A stretch of 23,544 nt of DNA. It comes from a virus. The stretch spans positions 1-23,544 of the IMG/VR virus record IMGVR_UViG_3300048589_000696; one strand, given 5' to 3'. Both the position numbers and the translations under genes were made by a program. Below the pieces are notes generated by a model, which was given only the letters and a program-made list of their open reading frames with translations, was not told the origin of the DNA and ran no database searches. Shown here one piece after another: positions 12,873 through 20,782 of the stretch (its first letter is position 1; the number at the start of each line of letters is the position of its first letter).

Positions 12873-13448
12873 ATGGCTCATCCATCTCATCGCAATGGCC
12901 CTAGTTTCGTCGCTTGCGAACACCATTCGCAAGGACAAAACACGGCGCAGATTGGACCGGCAGCCAAGGCGCCGCCGCCAAAGCCGCGCCGGAATTGGAA
13001 AGGTCTGCGTGCCAACTCCCTGCCGCAAGCAATGGAGCTGTGCCTGACCTACGCCCGAGAGACCGCCAACCTGTCGGTGGAGCGCATTGCCGACCGGATG
13101 GGGCAGCCCAGCCATTGGGTGCTCTACAAGTGGATGCAGGACGGATCGATGCCTGCGCGGATGATCCGCCCCTTCGAGTTTGCTTGCGGCTGCGAGTACG
13201 TCACCCGCTTCATCGCCGCCAGCGCGCACAAGCTGCTGATCGACCTGCCCAGCGGCCGTCACGCCGCCCCCGGCGATATCCAGGCCGTGCAGGAAGCCTG
13301 CACTGCCGCAGTGGGCGCGCTCATCGCCTTCGCCGCCGGCCGCACCGCGGCCGACGACACCCACGCCGCACTCACCGTCGCCCTGGAGCGCCTCGCCGCC
13401 GAGCGCGCCGAAGTGGAGCGGCACTTCGCGCCTGAGCTGCCATTGTAG
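12873..13448 (+). CDS. Early phage regulator-like protein
   Basis: The 191-residue product has a disordered N-terminus rich in Pro/Lys/Gly (QIGPAAKAPPPKPRRNWKG), then a helical region AMELCLTYARETANLSVERI with ADRMGQPSHWVLYKWMQDG, which looks like an HTH of the type found in phage CII-like or similar early regulators. The C-terminal half is helical with Ala-rich segments (ALIAFAAGRTAADDTHAALT). Similar proteins occur after ner in transposable phages, but I cannot name the family. The start is four bases after the previous stop and has a weak ribosome-binding site; a later start is possible. Confidence 0.55.
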   Translation: MAHPSHRNGPSFVACEHHSQGQNTAQIGPAAKAPPPKPRRNWKGLRANSLPQAMELCLTYARETANLSVERIADRMGQPSHWVLYKWMQDGSMPARMIRPFEFACGCEYVTRFIAASAHKLLIDLPSGRHAAPGDIQAVQEACTAAVGALIAFAAGRTAADDTHAALTVALERLAAERAEVERHFAPELPL

Positions 13449-13455
13449 CAAGACC

Positions 13456-14085
13456 ATGTCTGAGCGCACACGGCACCAAACTGACCTGTTTCCGGAAACG
13501 CTGCTGGTCGAGATCCGCAATGGAGTCTTGGTCACCAGTTCACTGACGGTGGCCAAGTACTTTGGCAAGCAGCACAAGCATGTACTTCGGGATATTTCTA
13601 TCGTGCTCGCCGACGATGACGATCTGAACTTCGGCCCGGCCAACTTTGAGCTGTCGAGCTACCTACGCAACGATGGGCGCCCGTCGAAACTGAGCCCAAA
13701 ATTGGGCCCAGATATCGACGTCACTCGGGGGAATCAGAGCGCAAAATTGCGCTCAGTTTCCGGGCAGCAAAGCCCGATGTACTACCTCACAGAGGAAGGT
13801 TTCGCCTTCCTCGCGATGGGGTTCACCGGGCGCCCCGCCCGCGCCCTGAAGAAGCGCTTCCTGCGCGCCTTTGTCGATATGCGTCGCCAACTGGCATGGC
13901 ACACCGAGCGCTTCGCACGTGCCCTTGATGAGCTGCATCCCTCACTACGGCCAGTCGTTGAAGGCACCGAGCAGGGCCACAGCCGGGCTGACATCGCCGC
14001 GCCGCTGGGTAAGTCGCCGGCTTCTGTCACCTATCACCGCCGTACCGCCCGCCGTCTTGGCCTGCTGCGGGGCGCGCGGGCATGA
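13456..14085 (+). CDS. Rha-family phage regulatory protein with an in-frame insert
   Basis: The 209-residue product carries the Rha (pRha) domain: VTSSLTVAKYFGKQHKHVLRD (about 26-46), then FELSSYLRNDGR (about 64-75), then PMYYLTEEGFAFLAMGFTGR (about 107-126) and KKRFLRAFVDMRRQL. Rha proteins are phage regulators linked to growth control and IHF dependence in some lambdoid phages. About 25 residues between the second and third blocks (about 77-101) come from a palindromic DNA segment absent from the family pattern as I know it. The C-terminus adds an HTH-like part (ADIAAPLGKSPASVTYHRRT). Confidence 0.8.
   Translation: MSERTRHQTDLFPETLLVEIRNGVLVTSSLTVAKYFGKQHKHVLRDISIVLADDDDLNFGPANFELSSYLRNDGRPSKLSPKLGPDIDVTRGNQSAKLRSVSGQQSPMYYLTEEGFAFLAMGFTGRPARALKKRFLRAFVDMRRQLAWHTERFARALDELHPSLRPVVEGTEQGHSRADIAAPLGKSPASVTYHRRTARRLGLLRGARA
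13686..13760. repeat. Nested inverted-repeat element inside the Rha gene
   Basis: GAAACTGAGC (13686-13695) and its exact reverse complement GCTCAGTTTC (13751-13760) bracket 75 bp. Inside lie two related hairpins with AA loops: GCCCAA-AA-TTGGGC (13694-13707) and GAGCGCAA-AA-TTGCGCTC (13737-13754). The span equals exactly 25 codons, so the Rha frame is preserved. The two hairpins have the same plan (arms ending in CAA, loop AA), which suggests duplication or a small palindromic element. Confidence 0.6.
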
Positions 14086-14399
14086 CCGACAACACCGACA
14101 CCTACCGCCTCAACGACGCCCAGCAGCGCATCGCGACCATCCTTTTCATGCTCGCCGGCAAAGAGATGGATGGCCTGGCACAAGGCGCCATCTGCAAGGC
14201 TGGCAAATGGGCCGGCTCGAAAGTCCACAACGACTTGCGCAACCTGCGCCATGCCGGGCTTGTTGAGCGCCTGGAAAACGGCAACTGGTGCTTGAGCCCA
14301 AAGCTGGTCCAGATCGCAATGGCCCACGAACAGGGCATGGCGCGCATCGAAGCGCGCCACGCCGAAATCCGTCAGCGCTACTCCCGTCAACCCAACTGA
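14082..14399 (+). CDS. Small winged-helix early protein
   Basis: The 105-residue product has a helix-turn-helix followed by a wing: YRLNDAQQRIATILFMLAGK, then GAICKAGKWAGSKVHNDLRN as turn and recognition helix, then LRHAGLVERLENGNWCLSPK as wing. This is a typical MarR/IclR-like winged-helix layout. The C-terminal helix MARIEARHAEIRQRY is charged. It probably binds DNA and could regulate early genes or assist replication. The start overlaps the Rha gene stop (ATGA). Confidence 0.65.
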   Translation: MTDNTDTYRLNDAQQRIATILFMLAGKEMDGLAQGAICKAGKWAGSKVHNDLRNLRHAGLVERLENGNWCLSPKLVQIAMAHEQGMARIEARHAEIRQRYSRQPN

Positions 14400-14408
14400 G
14401 AACCGACC

Positions 14409-15236
14409 ATGCCACGCCAGGAAATCGCACCCGCCACCATTGATGGCAACTTCGCCAGTCAGTCCACGCCTGAGGATCTGCGCAAGCGGACTGAGATTGC
14501 TGCTTTTGAAAACCAGACCCCCGAAGACGAGATCGCCAAGCGTTACGGGTACGAGCGCTTTGACCGCGCATTTATTGAGAACCAGGTCTGGGCCGGCGCT
14601 GAATGCATCGCCAGACGCCAGTACGAGGTGGGCATGGGCATCGCCCTGCTTGCCGAGGTCGATGGCGACTCCCACCAAAAGGTCTGCGAACGGCTACAGC
14701 TCAATCGCGCGTTTGGATACCAGTGCGTGCGCTTCTACCGCTTGGTCCAGCAGGCACCGAACACCCTGACGTTTGCCCGCAGAAACTCGGTCTGTGCCGC
14801 GCTGGAGCTCGCCGTTTTACCAGTCGATGAGGCCGACAAGATCATGCGCGACACGCTGGAAGACAGCGATCCGCTTGACCGAATGACGGTGAAGGATGTT
14901 CGTGCGCTTGCGCGCAAGCAACGCGATCTGTTGGCTGCCAAGGATGAACTCATCGGCACCAAAGACCAGAAGATCAACGCACTGGATCGCGACCTGCGCA
15001 CCTGGAAAAAGTCGGAGGCGCGAGAGAAGGCCGAAGTGATCCTGCAGGACGCCTACATTCAGGAAGTGGTGATCAGATCTGCGTGCGCGAAGCTGGAGGC
15101 GGCTGCTCGCAAAGCCCTGGCCGAGTACGGAGACAGCCAGACCCCACTGGATGACGACACCCGCGAGCAGATCAACGAGCTGGTGGCCCTGGCCAACGCA
15201 CACACCGCGCGACTGAACATCCTGATCCAGAGGTAA
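14409..15236 (+). CDS. Early phage protein, DUF3102-like with coiled coil
   Basis: The 275-residue product resembles DUF3102-type phage proteins in its central region (VWAGAECIARRQYEVGMGIA then QKVCERLQLNRAFGYQCVRF, about 60-115), where a sensor-like helix bundle precedes an HTH-like segment. The second half is a long charged coiled coil (ARKQRDLLAAKDELIGTKDQ to RTWKKSEAREKAEV) ending in a helical bundle. It lies immediately upstream of the transposase, three bases away, suggesting a role in DNA handling such as partition or transposase regulation. The start has no Shine-Dalgarno and shares a 13-base leader with the gene at 17013. Confidence 0.55.
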   Translation: MPRQEIAPATIDGNFASQSTPEDLRKRTEIAAFENQTPEDEIAKRYGYERFDRAFIENQVWAGAECIARRQYEVGMGIALLAEVDGDSHQKVCERLQLNRAFGYQCVRFYRLVQQAPNTLTFARRNSVCAALELAVLPVDEADKIMRDTLEDSDPLDRMTVKDVRALARKQRDLLAAKDELIGTKDQKINALDRDLRTWKKSEAREKAEVILQDAYIQEVVIRSACAKLEAAARKALAEYGDSQTPLDDDTREQINELVALANAHTARLNILIQR

Positions 15237-15239
15237 GCG

Positions 15240-17006
15240 ATGAACGCGCGCGACTTCGCCAAATCCGATCTTTTGCGCGAGCTGAAAGTTCAGCTCGACG
15301 CGACGCCGCATGGCGGCAAGGCGGCTCTGGTGCAGTCGGCTGCGGACCGGATGGGTGTAAAGCCGGTCACCATCCACCGCTGGCTCAAGGGCAAGGCTGA
15401 CCGCGTGACCGGCCGCAAGCCGCGCAAGGACAGGGGCGACAGCCGCTTGCCGGTCGAACAGGCGAAGTTCTTGGCGTCCATGCTGGCCCAAGGTGGACGC
15501 CGCAACGGCAAACAGGTGACCACACTGAAGACGGCGCTCGCTATAGCGCAGGCCAACGGCATGGTGGATCGCACGATCAGCCTGAGCACCGCCGAACGCA
15601 TCCTGCGCGATGCGCAGCTGCTGCCTCGCCAGCTCAGCAAAGCAGCGCCGCACACGCGGCTGCGGTCGCTGCATCCCAACCATGTGTGGCAGATCGACCC
15701 CTCGCTGTGCGTCGTCTATTACGAAGGCGGCCGTGTGCGCATCCTCGACACAGCCACCAAGTTCTACAAGAACAACACCGCGTACGTCGAAAAGATGAAC
15801 CCTTTGCGGGTGTGGCGGTACGTGCAAACCGACCACACAACAGGCGCCATCTACGCGCGCTACTACGCGCTGAAGGGTGAGTCCAGCGAGTCCGTGTTCG
15901 AGTTCCTCATGGATGCGATGGCGCCGCGCGATCCGCGTCACATCATGCGCGGCGTGCCCTGGCAACTGGTGTGGGACGCAGGATCAGCCAACAAGTCGCA
16001 TGCCGTCCAACACATGCTGACTGCACTGCAAGTGCGCCATTGGTCGCACGTGCCAGGCAACCCGCGGGCAAAGGGTCAAGTCGAGCAAGGCAACAACCTG
16101 GTTGAGCTGGATTTCGAGGGCCGGCTGCCGTTTTGCGCTGTGCCGTCCGTCGAAGAGCTGAATAGCCACCTGGACGAGTGGCTGGTCGCCAAGAACTCCG
16201 AGCCGTTCTACCGTGACGGCAAGCTGCTGGGATCGCGCTACGGCTTGTGGCAGATGATCCGCGCCGAGCAACTGCGGTTCCGCCCTGAGCGTGCTCAGTG
16301 CGAACTGCTGCTGCAAAGCAAGCCTGAGCCGCGCGTGGTGCGTGGTGACCTGACGATCAGCTTCTCGGTCAAGGGTCATGGATCGGCCAGATACAGTGTT
16401 GAACACATCGAAGGGATCTCCAACGGCGACACCGTCGATGTCGTTGTCAGCGCCTACCACGCGCCGAACATCTGCATCCTGCGCAAGGACGACGAAAACC
16501 GCGTGCGCTACGTGGAATGCACGCCACAACAGGTCGACCACTTCGGGTTCCCGATAGACGCACCCGTGATTGGCGAACGCTTTGCGGCCAAAGCCGAAAC
16601 GCCCGCCGACACCAGGCGCAAGGATCTCGCCGAGATTGCTTACGGCACGCGCGACCTGGCTGAAGCACGCAAGGCCAAAGACAAGGGCGTTGTCCCGTTT
16701 GACGGGCGAATCGACCCCTTCAAAGACATCCGCGAAGCCGCCGCCTTGGCGCCGTCGCACATCGTCCGCCGCGGTACCGAGCTGCACGTGCCCAACCCGG
16801 TGCAGATCGAGCTGAAACCCCTTTCCTTGGTCGAGGCCCTCCAGAACCTGCGGGTTCTGTTCGGCCGATCCATCAAACCCGAGGAGCGCGAGCTTCTCAC
16901 CCAGTGGTACCCCAGTGGCGTCCCGGAGACGGATCTCCAGGACATCGTCAACCGCTTGTCGCAGCCCATCCAGGAGGAACGCCCGCGACTCGCAATCGTC
17001 AGGTAA
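15240..17006 (+). CDS. Mu-like DDE transposase
   Basis: This 588-residue enzyme integrates and replicatively transposes the phage genome by cutting and joining DNA ends. It has an N-terminal DNA-binding HTH (AADRMGVKPVTIHRWLKGKA, about 35-53), an RNase H-like catalytic core with D153 (WQIDPSLC), D246 (LVWDAGSANKS) and E282 (RAKGQVEQGN), then a beta-barrel region and a C-terminal domain expected to contact the ATPase partner. Length and motif order match MuA/BcepMu-type transposases. The next gene starts six bases downstream and the ATPase is two genes further on. The probable binding sites are the 22-bp-spaced repeats at 23492-23535. Confidence 0.93.
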   Translation: MNARDFAKSDLLRELKVQLDATPHGGKAALVQSAADRMGVKPVTIHRWLKGKADRVTGRKPRKDRGDSRLPVEQAKFLASMLAQGGRRNGKQVTTLKTALAIAQANGMVDRTISLSTAERILRDAQLLPRQLSKAAPHTRLRSLHPNHVWQIDPSLCVVYYEGGRVRILDTATKFYKNNTAYVEKMNPLRVWRYVQTDHTTGAIYARYYALKGESSESVFEFLMDAMAPRDPRHIMRGVPWQLVWDAGSANKSHAVQHMLTALQVRHWSHVPGNPRAKGQVEQGNNLVELDFEGRLPFCAVPSVEELNSHLDEWLVAKNSEPFYRDGKLLGSRYGLWQMIRAEQLRFRPERAQCELLLQSKPEPRVVRGDLTISFSVKGHGSARYSVEHIEGISNGDTVDVVVSAYHAPNICILRKDDENRVRYVECTPQQVDHFGFPIDAPVIGERFAAKAETPADTRRKDLAEIAYGTRDLAEARKAKDKGVVPFDGRIDPFKDIREAAALAPSHIVRRGTELHVPNPVQIELKPLSLVEALQNLRVLFGRSIKPEERELLTQWYPSGVPETDLQDIVNRLSQPIQEERPRLAIVR

Positions 17007-17012
17007 CCGACC

Positions 17013-17258
17013 ATGCCCGACCACAATGCAAAACCCGCTCCCAAGCGGTTTGATCCTGATGACCTCGATCTGCCCGTCGCCGTTGCGGCGATGGACGCGA
17101 TCGACGAATACGTGGGCGAGCGCTCCGGCGCTGGCCGCCTGAACGTGGTGCTCGCAAAGCAGCGCATTGCCGCGCTGCACGCTTACCTCCACATCATGGC
17201 CGAAGAGATCGGCGTCGAAGTCGAGCGCTCGATGCGCGCCGAGGGAGTGCCGTCGTGA
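17013..17258 (+). CDS. Small acidic early protein
   Basis: The 81-residue product (MPDHNAKPAPKRFDPDDLDL...) is helical, with VAVAAMDAIDEYVGERSG and LNVVLAKQRIAALHAYLH. I do not recognise it. It sits between the transposase and a small winged-helix gene and is part of the same transcript, its stop overlapping the next start (GTGA). The start has the same leader, AACCGACC before ATG, as the gene at 14409 and no clear Shine-Dalgarno. Confidence 0.5.
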   Translation: MPDHNAKPAPKRFDPDDLDLPVAVAAMDAIDEYVGERSGAGRLNVVLAKQRIAALHAYLHIMAEEIGVEVERSMRAEGVPS

Positions 17259-17470
17259 GCACGTCCCCCCAGTTCACAGGTCTGCAAGTCAGGGTGTGGC
17301 GATTCGTTGCCGATCAACCTGGTGGCACCACGACTGATCGCGACGTCTACACCCATTTCGGCCGGCTGCCTGCAGGCACCGTCCACAACGCACTGCTGGT
17401 GCTGGCGAATGCCGGCCGCATCGATCTCAGCGAAGCTGGAACTCGGCTGACTGCGCGGGGCATGTCATGA
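17255..17470 (+). CDS. Small winged-helix protein upstream of the MuB-like gene
   Basis: The 71-residue product, started by GTG at 17255, has LQVRVWRFVADQPGGTTTDR, then DVYTHFGRLPAGTVHNALLV as turn and recognition helix, then NAGRIDLSEAGTRLTARG as wing. It looks like a minimal winged-helix DNA-binding domain. It overlaps both neighbours by four bases and immediately precedes the transposition ATPase, so a role in target choice or early regulation is possible. Confidence 0.55.
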   Translation: MSTSPQFTGLQVRVWRFVADQPGGTTTDRDVYTHFGRLPAGTVHNALLVLANAGRIDLSEAGTRLTARGMS

Positions 17471-18684
17471 GCCGCCGCCCCGACCAACTCACGCACCCGC
17501 CGATCGGTCTGCGCACGGCGTTGCGGGTCTCGGGTGTCTCGATGCGCGCACTCGCGCGCTTGTGCGCTGGGGTGCGTGGCCGCAACGGCCAGACCATCAG
17601 CCAGACCAGTCTGCATTACCTGGCGCGCAACGGCCTGTGGCCATCTGGCTACGACGTCGACCAGCTGCGCGAGGTAATCGAAACAGCGCTGAGGAATCTC
17701 GGCGTCAGCACCGCAGGAATCTGGGAGCCCGAGGCGGACACCTCGGGCTCCGAGCCCCGAAACCATGAAACGCCAGATCCCAACCAGGAAGGCGTCACAC
17801 AACCCATTCCGGAGCCTGAAATGCTATCAGAAGCAGCACGACGCCACTTTGGCCTGGCGCGCCACCCGTTCGTCAATGAGATCGACGGGCCGCAGGACCT
17901 TATGTTCAGCCGCGACGCGCGCTATGTGCGTGAAGCGATGTACTACGCCGCCAAGCACTGCGGGTTTCTCGCTGTCATCGGTGAATCCGGCGCCGGCAAG
18001 TCCGTTCTGCGCAAGGACCTGATCGAGCGGCTCAAGCGCGGCGACGAGAACGTCACGGTCGTGCAGCCGAAAGTTCCGGACAAGAGCCAGCTCACGGCGC
18101 ATCACATCTGCCATGCGATCCTTGCGGACATCAGCGTCCAGACGCCCAAGGCCAGCCTGGAGGCGCTCGCGCGCCAGGTGGAACGCGCGCTGCTGGATAG
18201 CGCCGCAGCAGGCCGAACCCACGTCCTGCTGATCGAGGAGGCTCACGATCTCACGATATCCGCGCTCAAGTACCTCAAGCGGTTCTGGGAGATCGAGGAC
18301 GGCTTCCGAAAACTGATCGGGATTGTGCTGATCGGGCAGACCGAACTGAGTCAGCTGCTCGATGAGCGCCACAACCCGAAACTGCGCGAAGTGATCCGCC
18401 GCTGCGAAGTGGCCACCCTGCGCCCGCTGGGCGACGACGTGCGCGCCTACGTGGAGCACAAGCTGCGCCGCGTCATGGACAAGTCGCGCGGACTGGAAAC
18501 CGTCATGGACCCCGGCGCCCTGGACGCCGTCCGCCAGCGCCTGCTGTGGCCGCGCCAAGGCAGCAAAGTGCCCGAGGACCAGAGCTACCCGCTCAACGTC
18601 CACAACCTGGTGGTGCGCGCGATGAACGCCGCCGTAGACCTGGGTTACGAGCGCGTCACGGCAGAACTGGTGCGGGAGGCGTGA
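17467..18684 (+). CDS. MuB-like AAA+ transposition ATPase
   Basis: This 405-residue ATPase binds target DNA and activates the transposase. It has an HTH-like N-terminal region (SMRALARLCAGVRGRNGQTI, about 25-44), a Pro/Glu-rich linker (about 86-119) and an AAA+ core with Walker A GESGAGKS (172-179) and Walker B VLLIEEAH (253-260). It belongs to the MuB/ExeA/TniB type. The sensor region may include IGIVLIGQTEL, where a polar residue after the strand fits sensor 1. The ATG overlaps the preceding gene (ATGA). The long N-terminal HTH extension resembles that of MuB itself. Confidence 0.9.
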   Translation: MSRRPDQLTHPPIGLRTALRVSGVSMRALARLCAGVRGRNGQTISQTSLHYLARNGLWPSGYDVDQLREVIETALRNLGVSTAGIWEPEADTSGSEPRNHETPDPNQEGVTQPIPEPEMLSEAARRHFGLARHPFVNEIDGPQDLMFSRDARYVREAMYYAAKHCGFLAVIGESGAGKSVLRKDLIERLKRGDENVTVVQPKVPDKSQLTAHHICHAILADISVQTPKASLEALARQVERALLDSAAAGRTHVLLIEEAHDLTISALKYLKRFWEIEDGFRKLIGIVLIGQTELSQLLDERHNPKLREVIRRCEVATLRPLGDDVRAYVEHKLRRVMDKSRGLETVMDPGALDAVRQRLLWPRQGSKVPEDQSYPLNVHNLVVRAMNAAVDLGYERVTAELVREA

Positions 18685-19031
18685 TGAGCATTCGACGATT
18701 CACTATCGAGGCGTGCGAGGACTGCAGCGTCATCCTGGACATCGATCTGCGGTTGATGACGCCGGAAACCGCAACCGAGGTCAACAGCTTCTGGATGAGC
18801 GCAGATCGGGTCCTGCAGCTTGCCCAGGGCGATGCCGTACGCGCCGTCGCCCTCCGCGCAGCCCAACGCCTCATTCATGAGCTGATTGCTCACTCGCGGC
18901 CCGAGCTTGCGCTGGAAAATCTCAGCGCAGAGGAAGGCTGGCCGAGGCAGCACGGCATCAGCATCGTCAGCTTCGAGATACCGGACATCGATCTGCACTT
19001 CATGCAGATCCTTGAGGAGAGCGTGCGATGA
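18684..19031 (+). CDS. DUF2528-like phage protein
   Basis: The 115-residue product starts MSIRRFTIEACEDCSVILDI and is alpha/beta, with strands at FTIEACEDCSVILDID and ISIVSFEIPDIDL flanking helices (TATEVNSFWMSAD, VRAVALRAAQRLIHELIA). I associate this pattern with DUF2528, a family found after the transposition genes in transposable phages. The function is unknown. GGGAGG lies just before the ATG, which overlaps the ATPase stop (TGATG). Confidence 0.6.
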   Translation: MSIRRFTIEACEDCSVILDIDLRLMTPETATEVNSFWMSADRVLQLAQGDAVRAVALRAAQRLIHELIAHSRPELALENLSAEEGWPRQHGISIVSFEIPDIDLHFMQILEESVR

Positions 19032-19363
19032 CGCCCGCCCCGTTGCCGCCCATCCTCACCCGCCTGGTCGAGCTGTGCCCCTCGCTGAAAGGGCGCGTCA
19101 GCGGCATGTTTCAAGGCTGCATGCGCAAGGGCAAGGCCACGCCGGCAGCTACCGCCGAGTGGGTGCTCAACACCCTCCGGCGCGAGGCCGAAGAACGCGC
19201 CGCCCAGGGGCCAGCGCGCAAACCCGAGTACCGGAGCGACCGCCAGTACGCGCGCGAAATGCGCGGCTACGAAGCCGCCGGCCCGCGGCTCGACAAGGAG
19301 TACTTGGACGCGCTGTCGACCATCGGCGCGGTGGACCGTGCTCGGCTGGAGTGCGGGTCATGA
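19028..19363 (+). CDS. Hypothetical early phage protein
   Basis: The 111-residue product (MTPAPLPPILTRLVELCPSL...) is helical and strongly charged, with KGRVSGMFQGCMRKGKATPA and ARKPEYRSDRQYAREMRGYE. I do not recognise it. It overlaps both neighbours by four bases, so it is translationally coupled within the early operon. No motif suggests catalysis or DNA binding beyond the basic stretches. Confidence 0.5.
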   Translation: MTPAPLPPILTRLVELCPSLKGRVSGMFQGCMRKGKATPAATAEWVLNTLRREAEERAAQGPARKPEYRSDRQYAREMRGYEAAGPRLDKEYLDALSTIGAVDRARLECGS

Positions 19364-19539
19364 CTCGCCTGTGCAGATGCATCGCAGCAAGCCTTTGTAT
19401 TGCGTGGTCCGGCATTTTTCTTGCGGGAGCCCTGATGTCGTTTTCGAACTGGGCTGCGATGGTATGGGTGGGGCTATGCACGACGGGCGCTGGCGTGTCG
19501 GCCTGCGCAGCCTGGGCGATCTGGAGCGGCCGGACATGA
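19360..19539 (+). CDS. Small 59-aa two-TM membrane protein
   Basis: This short gene encodes MTRLCRCIAASLCIAWSGIF followed by a second hydrophobic segment (WAAMVWVGLCTTGAGVSACA), so about two TM helices and almost nothing else. It is rich in cysteine (six residues). It is supported by four-base overlaps with both the preceding and following genes (ATGA at each end). Its function is unknown; it is the second tiny membrane protein of the early operon. Confidence 0.55.
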   Translation: MTRLCRCIAASLCIAWSGIFLAGALMSFSNWAAMVWVGLCTTGAGVSACAAWAIWSGRT

Positions 19540-20219
19540 CCCGCGCCCAAGCCATCGACAAGGTCAAGAAACTGCTGCGCCTCGGCAAGAGCAGCAACAT
19601 GCATGAGGCGGCCGCGGCGATGCGACAGGCACAATCGTTGATGCGTCATCACGCGCTCGACGAGCAGGAACTGCACGAAACTCAGCCCGACGACACGGCA
19701 GAGGTCGCAACTGCGGCGCGGCGCGGCCGAAAGCCTCCCATTTACGCGCTGATCCTTGCCGACAGCGTTTGCGCAGCGTTCGGAGTGCTCAGTCTGGTGA
19801 GCGGTAACCATGCCTGGCGTGTGCTGTTCTTCGGCCCGGCTTGGCGCGCTCAGATCGCCGAGTACGCCTTCACTGTCCTGCTGCGTCAACTTGAACGTGA
19901 TCGCCGGACACATCTGAACCGCGTGCGCGTCGCGAAGAACAGGCTGGCCCGTGGCGACATGTTCGGCATCGGCTGGGCGAAGGGTGCAGCCGGAGTGCTC
20001 AGCGCCTGGGACATGACGGACGATGATCGAGCGAAAGCGGCGGCTCTGATCGGCCGGAATTATCCACTGTGCAGAACGGAGACCTTCCGTGCGCGCTCCT
20101 CGCCTGCGTCGAAATCGTTGACGCATAACGACCATGCAATGGGACGCGCGCACGGAAGCAAGGCGCGCCTGGATCGCGGTGTGGGCGTGTCGCAGAAGGC
20201 CATCGAGGGCCCGCGGTGA
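19536..20219 (+). CDS. DUF2786-domain protein
   Basis: The 227-residue product starts with MTRAQAIDKVKKLLRLGKSS, then MHEAAAAMRQAQSLMRHHAL, the signature of DUF2786 (helix, LLxLA-like turn, HEAxxAxxxAxxLM). DUF2786 proteins occur in many phages and are of unknown function. The rest has an HTH-like or helical body (IAEYAFTVLLRQLERDRRTH) and GDMFGIGWAKGAAG. The start at 19536 is set by overlap with the stop of the 59-aa gene; longer starts in the same frame contradict it. The C-terminus is basic and probably disordered. Confidence 0.75.
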   Translation: MTRAQAIDKVKKLLRLGKSSNMHEAAAAMRQAQSLMRHHALDEQELHETQPDDTAEVATAARRGRKPPIYALILADSVCAAFGVLSLVSGNHAWRVLFFGPAWRAQIAEYAFTVLLRQLERDRRTHLNRVRVAKNRLARGDMFGIGWAKGAAGVLSAWDMTDDDRAKAAALIGRNYPLCRTETFRARSSPASKSLTHNDHAMGRAHGSKARLDRGVGVSQKAIEGPR

Positions 20220-20782
20220 AACTCACCTGCCCCCATTGCCAGGGCCAGTTCGAGCTGGCGGCCGCGCTGGAGCTGGCCGCCGGCCGCGGCGCGCTGTCGT
20301 CGGCGCTGGCGGTGTCGGGCGATTTAGGGCGGCTGCTGGCGCAGTACCTCGGCATGTTCAAGCCGCCCAAGAAAGCGCTGTCGATGGACCGCGCCGAGCG
20401 CCTGCTGGCCGAGATCGCGCCGCAAATCGAGGGGCAGGTGGTGCTGCGCCGCACCGCGGAGCTGCCGGCGCCGCGGGACCTGTGGATATCGGCCCTGCGC
20501 ACGATGGTCGAGCGCCGCGACAGCGGCGACCTGGAGCTGCCCCTGAAGACGCACGGCTATCTGCTGAAAATCGTATTTGATGCCGCCAATCGAGGCGCAG
20601 CCAAGCAGGAGCGCGAAGTCGAAACCGCGCTGCGTTCCGGCGATCGAAACCGCGCCGCAGACCTGCGAGCGCAGTACCAGGAACGCTTCACCCAGATCCA
20701 GTCGGATCGCCGCCTGAAGCTCATCGACGAACAGCAGGCCAACGAGCGCATCGCTGCGCTCAAGAAGGAATTCGGACAATGA
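20216..20782 (+). CDS. Hypothetical early phage protein with N-terminal CPHC
   Basis: The 188-residue product begins (GTG) MKLTCPHCQGQFELAAALEL, a single CxxC that looks like half a zinc ribbon. The middle is helical (AERLLAEIAPQIEGQVVLRR) and the C-terminus is a charged coiled coil (DLRAQYQERFTQIQSDRRLK, then DEQQANERIAALKKEFGQ). I recognise the general type from transposable phage early regions but cannot name a function. It overlaps both neighbours by four bases. Confidence 0.55.
   Translation: MKLTCPHCQGQFELAAALELAAGRGALSSALAVSGDLGRLLAQYLGMFKPPKKALSMDRAERLLAEIAPQIEGQVVLRRTAELPAPRDLWISALRTMVERRDSGDLELPLKTHGYLLKIVFDAANRGAAKQEREVETALRSGDRNRAADLRAQYQERFTQIQSDRRLKLIDEQQANERIAALKKEFGQ

Noticed and set aside
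12264-13643. 459-codon open frame on the minus strand
   Set aside because: It is antisense to Ner, a membrane protein, the regulator and Rha genes; its protein is low-complexity Gly/Arg/His-rich, typical of GC-rich shadow frames.
15984-17192. 402-codon open frame opposite the transposase
   Set aside because: Antisense to a clear DDE transposase, with no recognisable motif; a GC-skew shadow. The same holds for the frame at 14817-15965.
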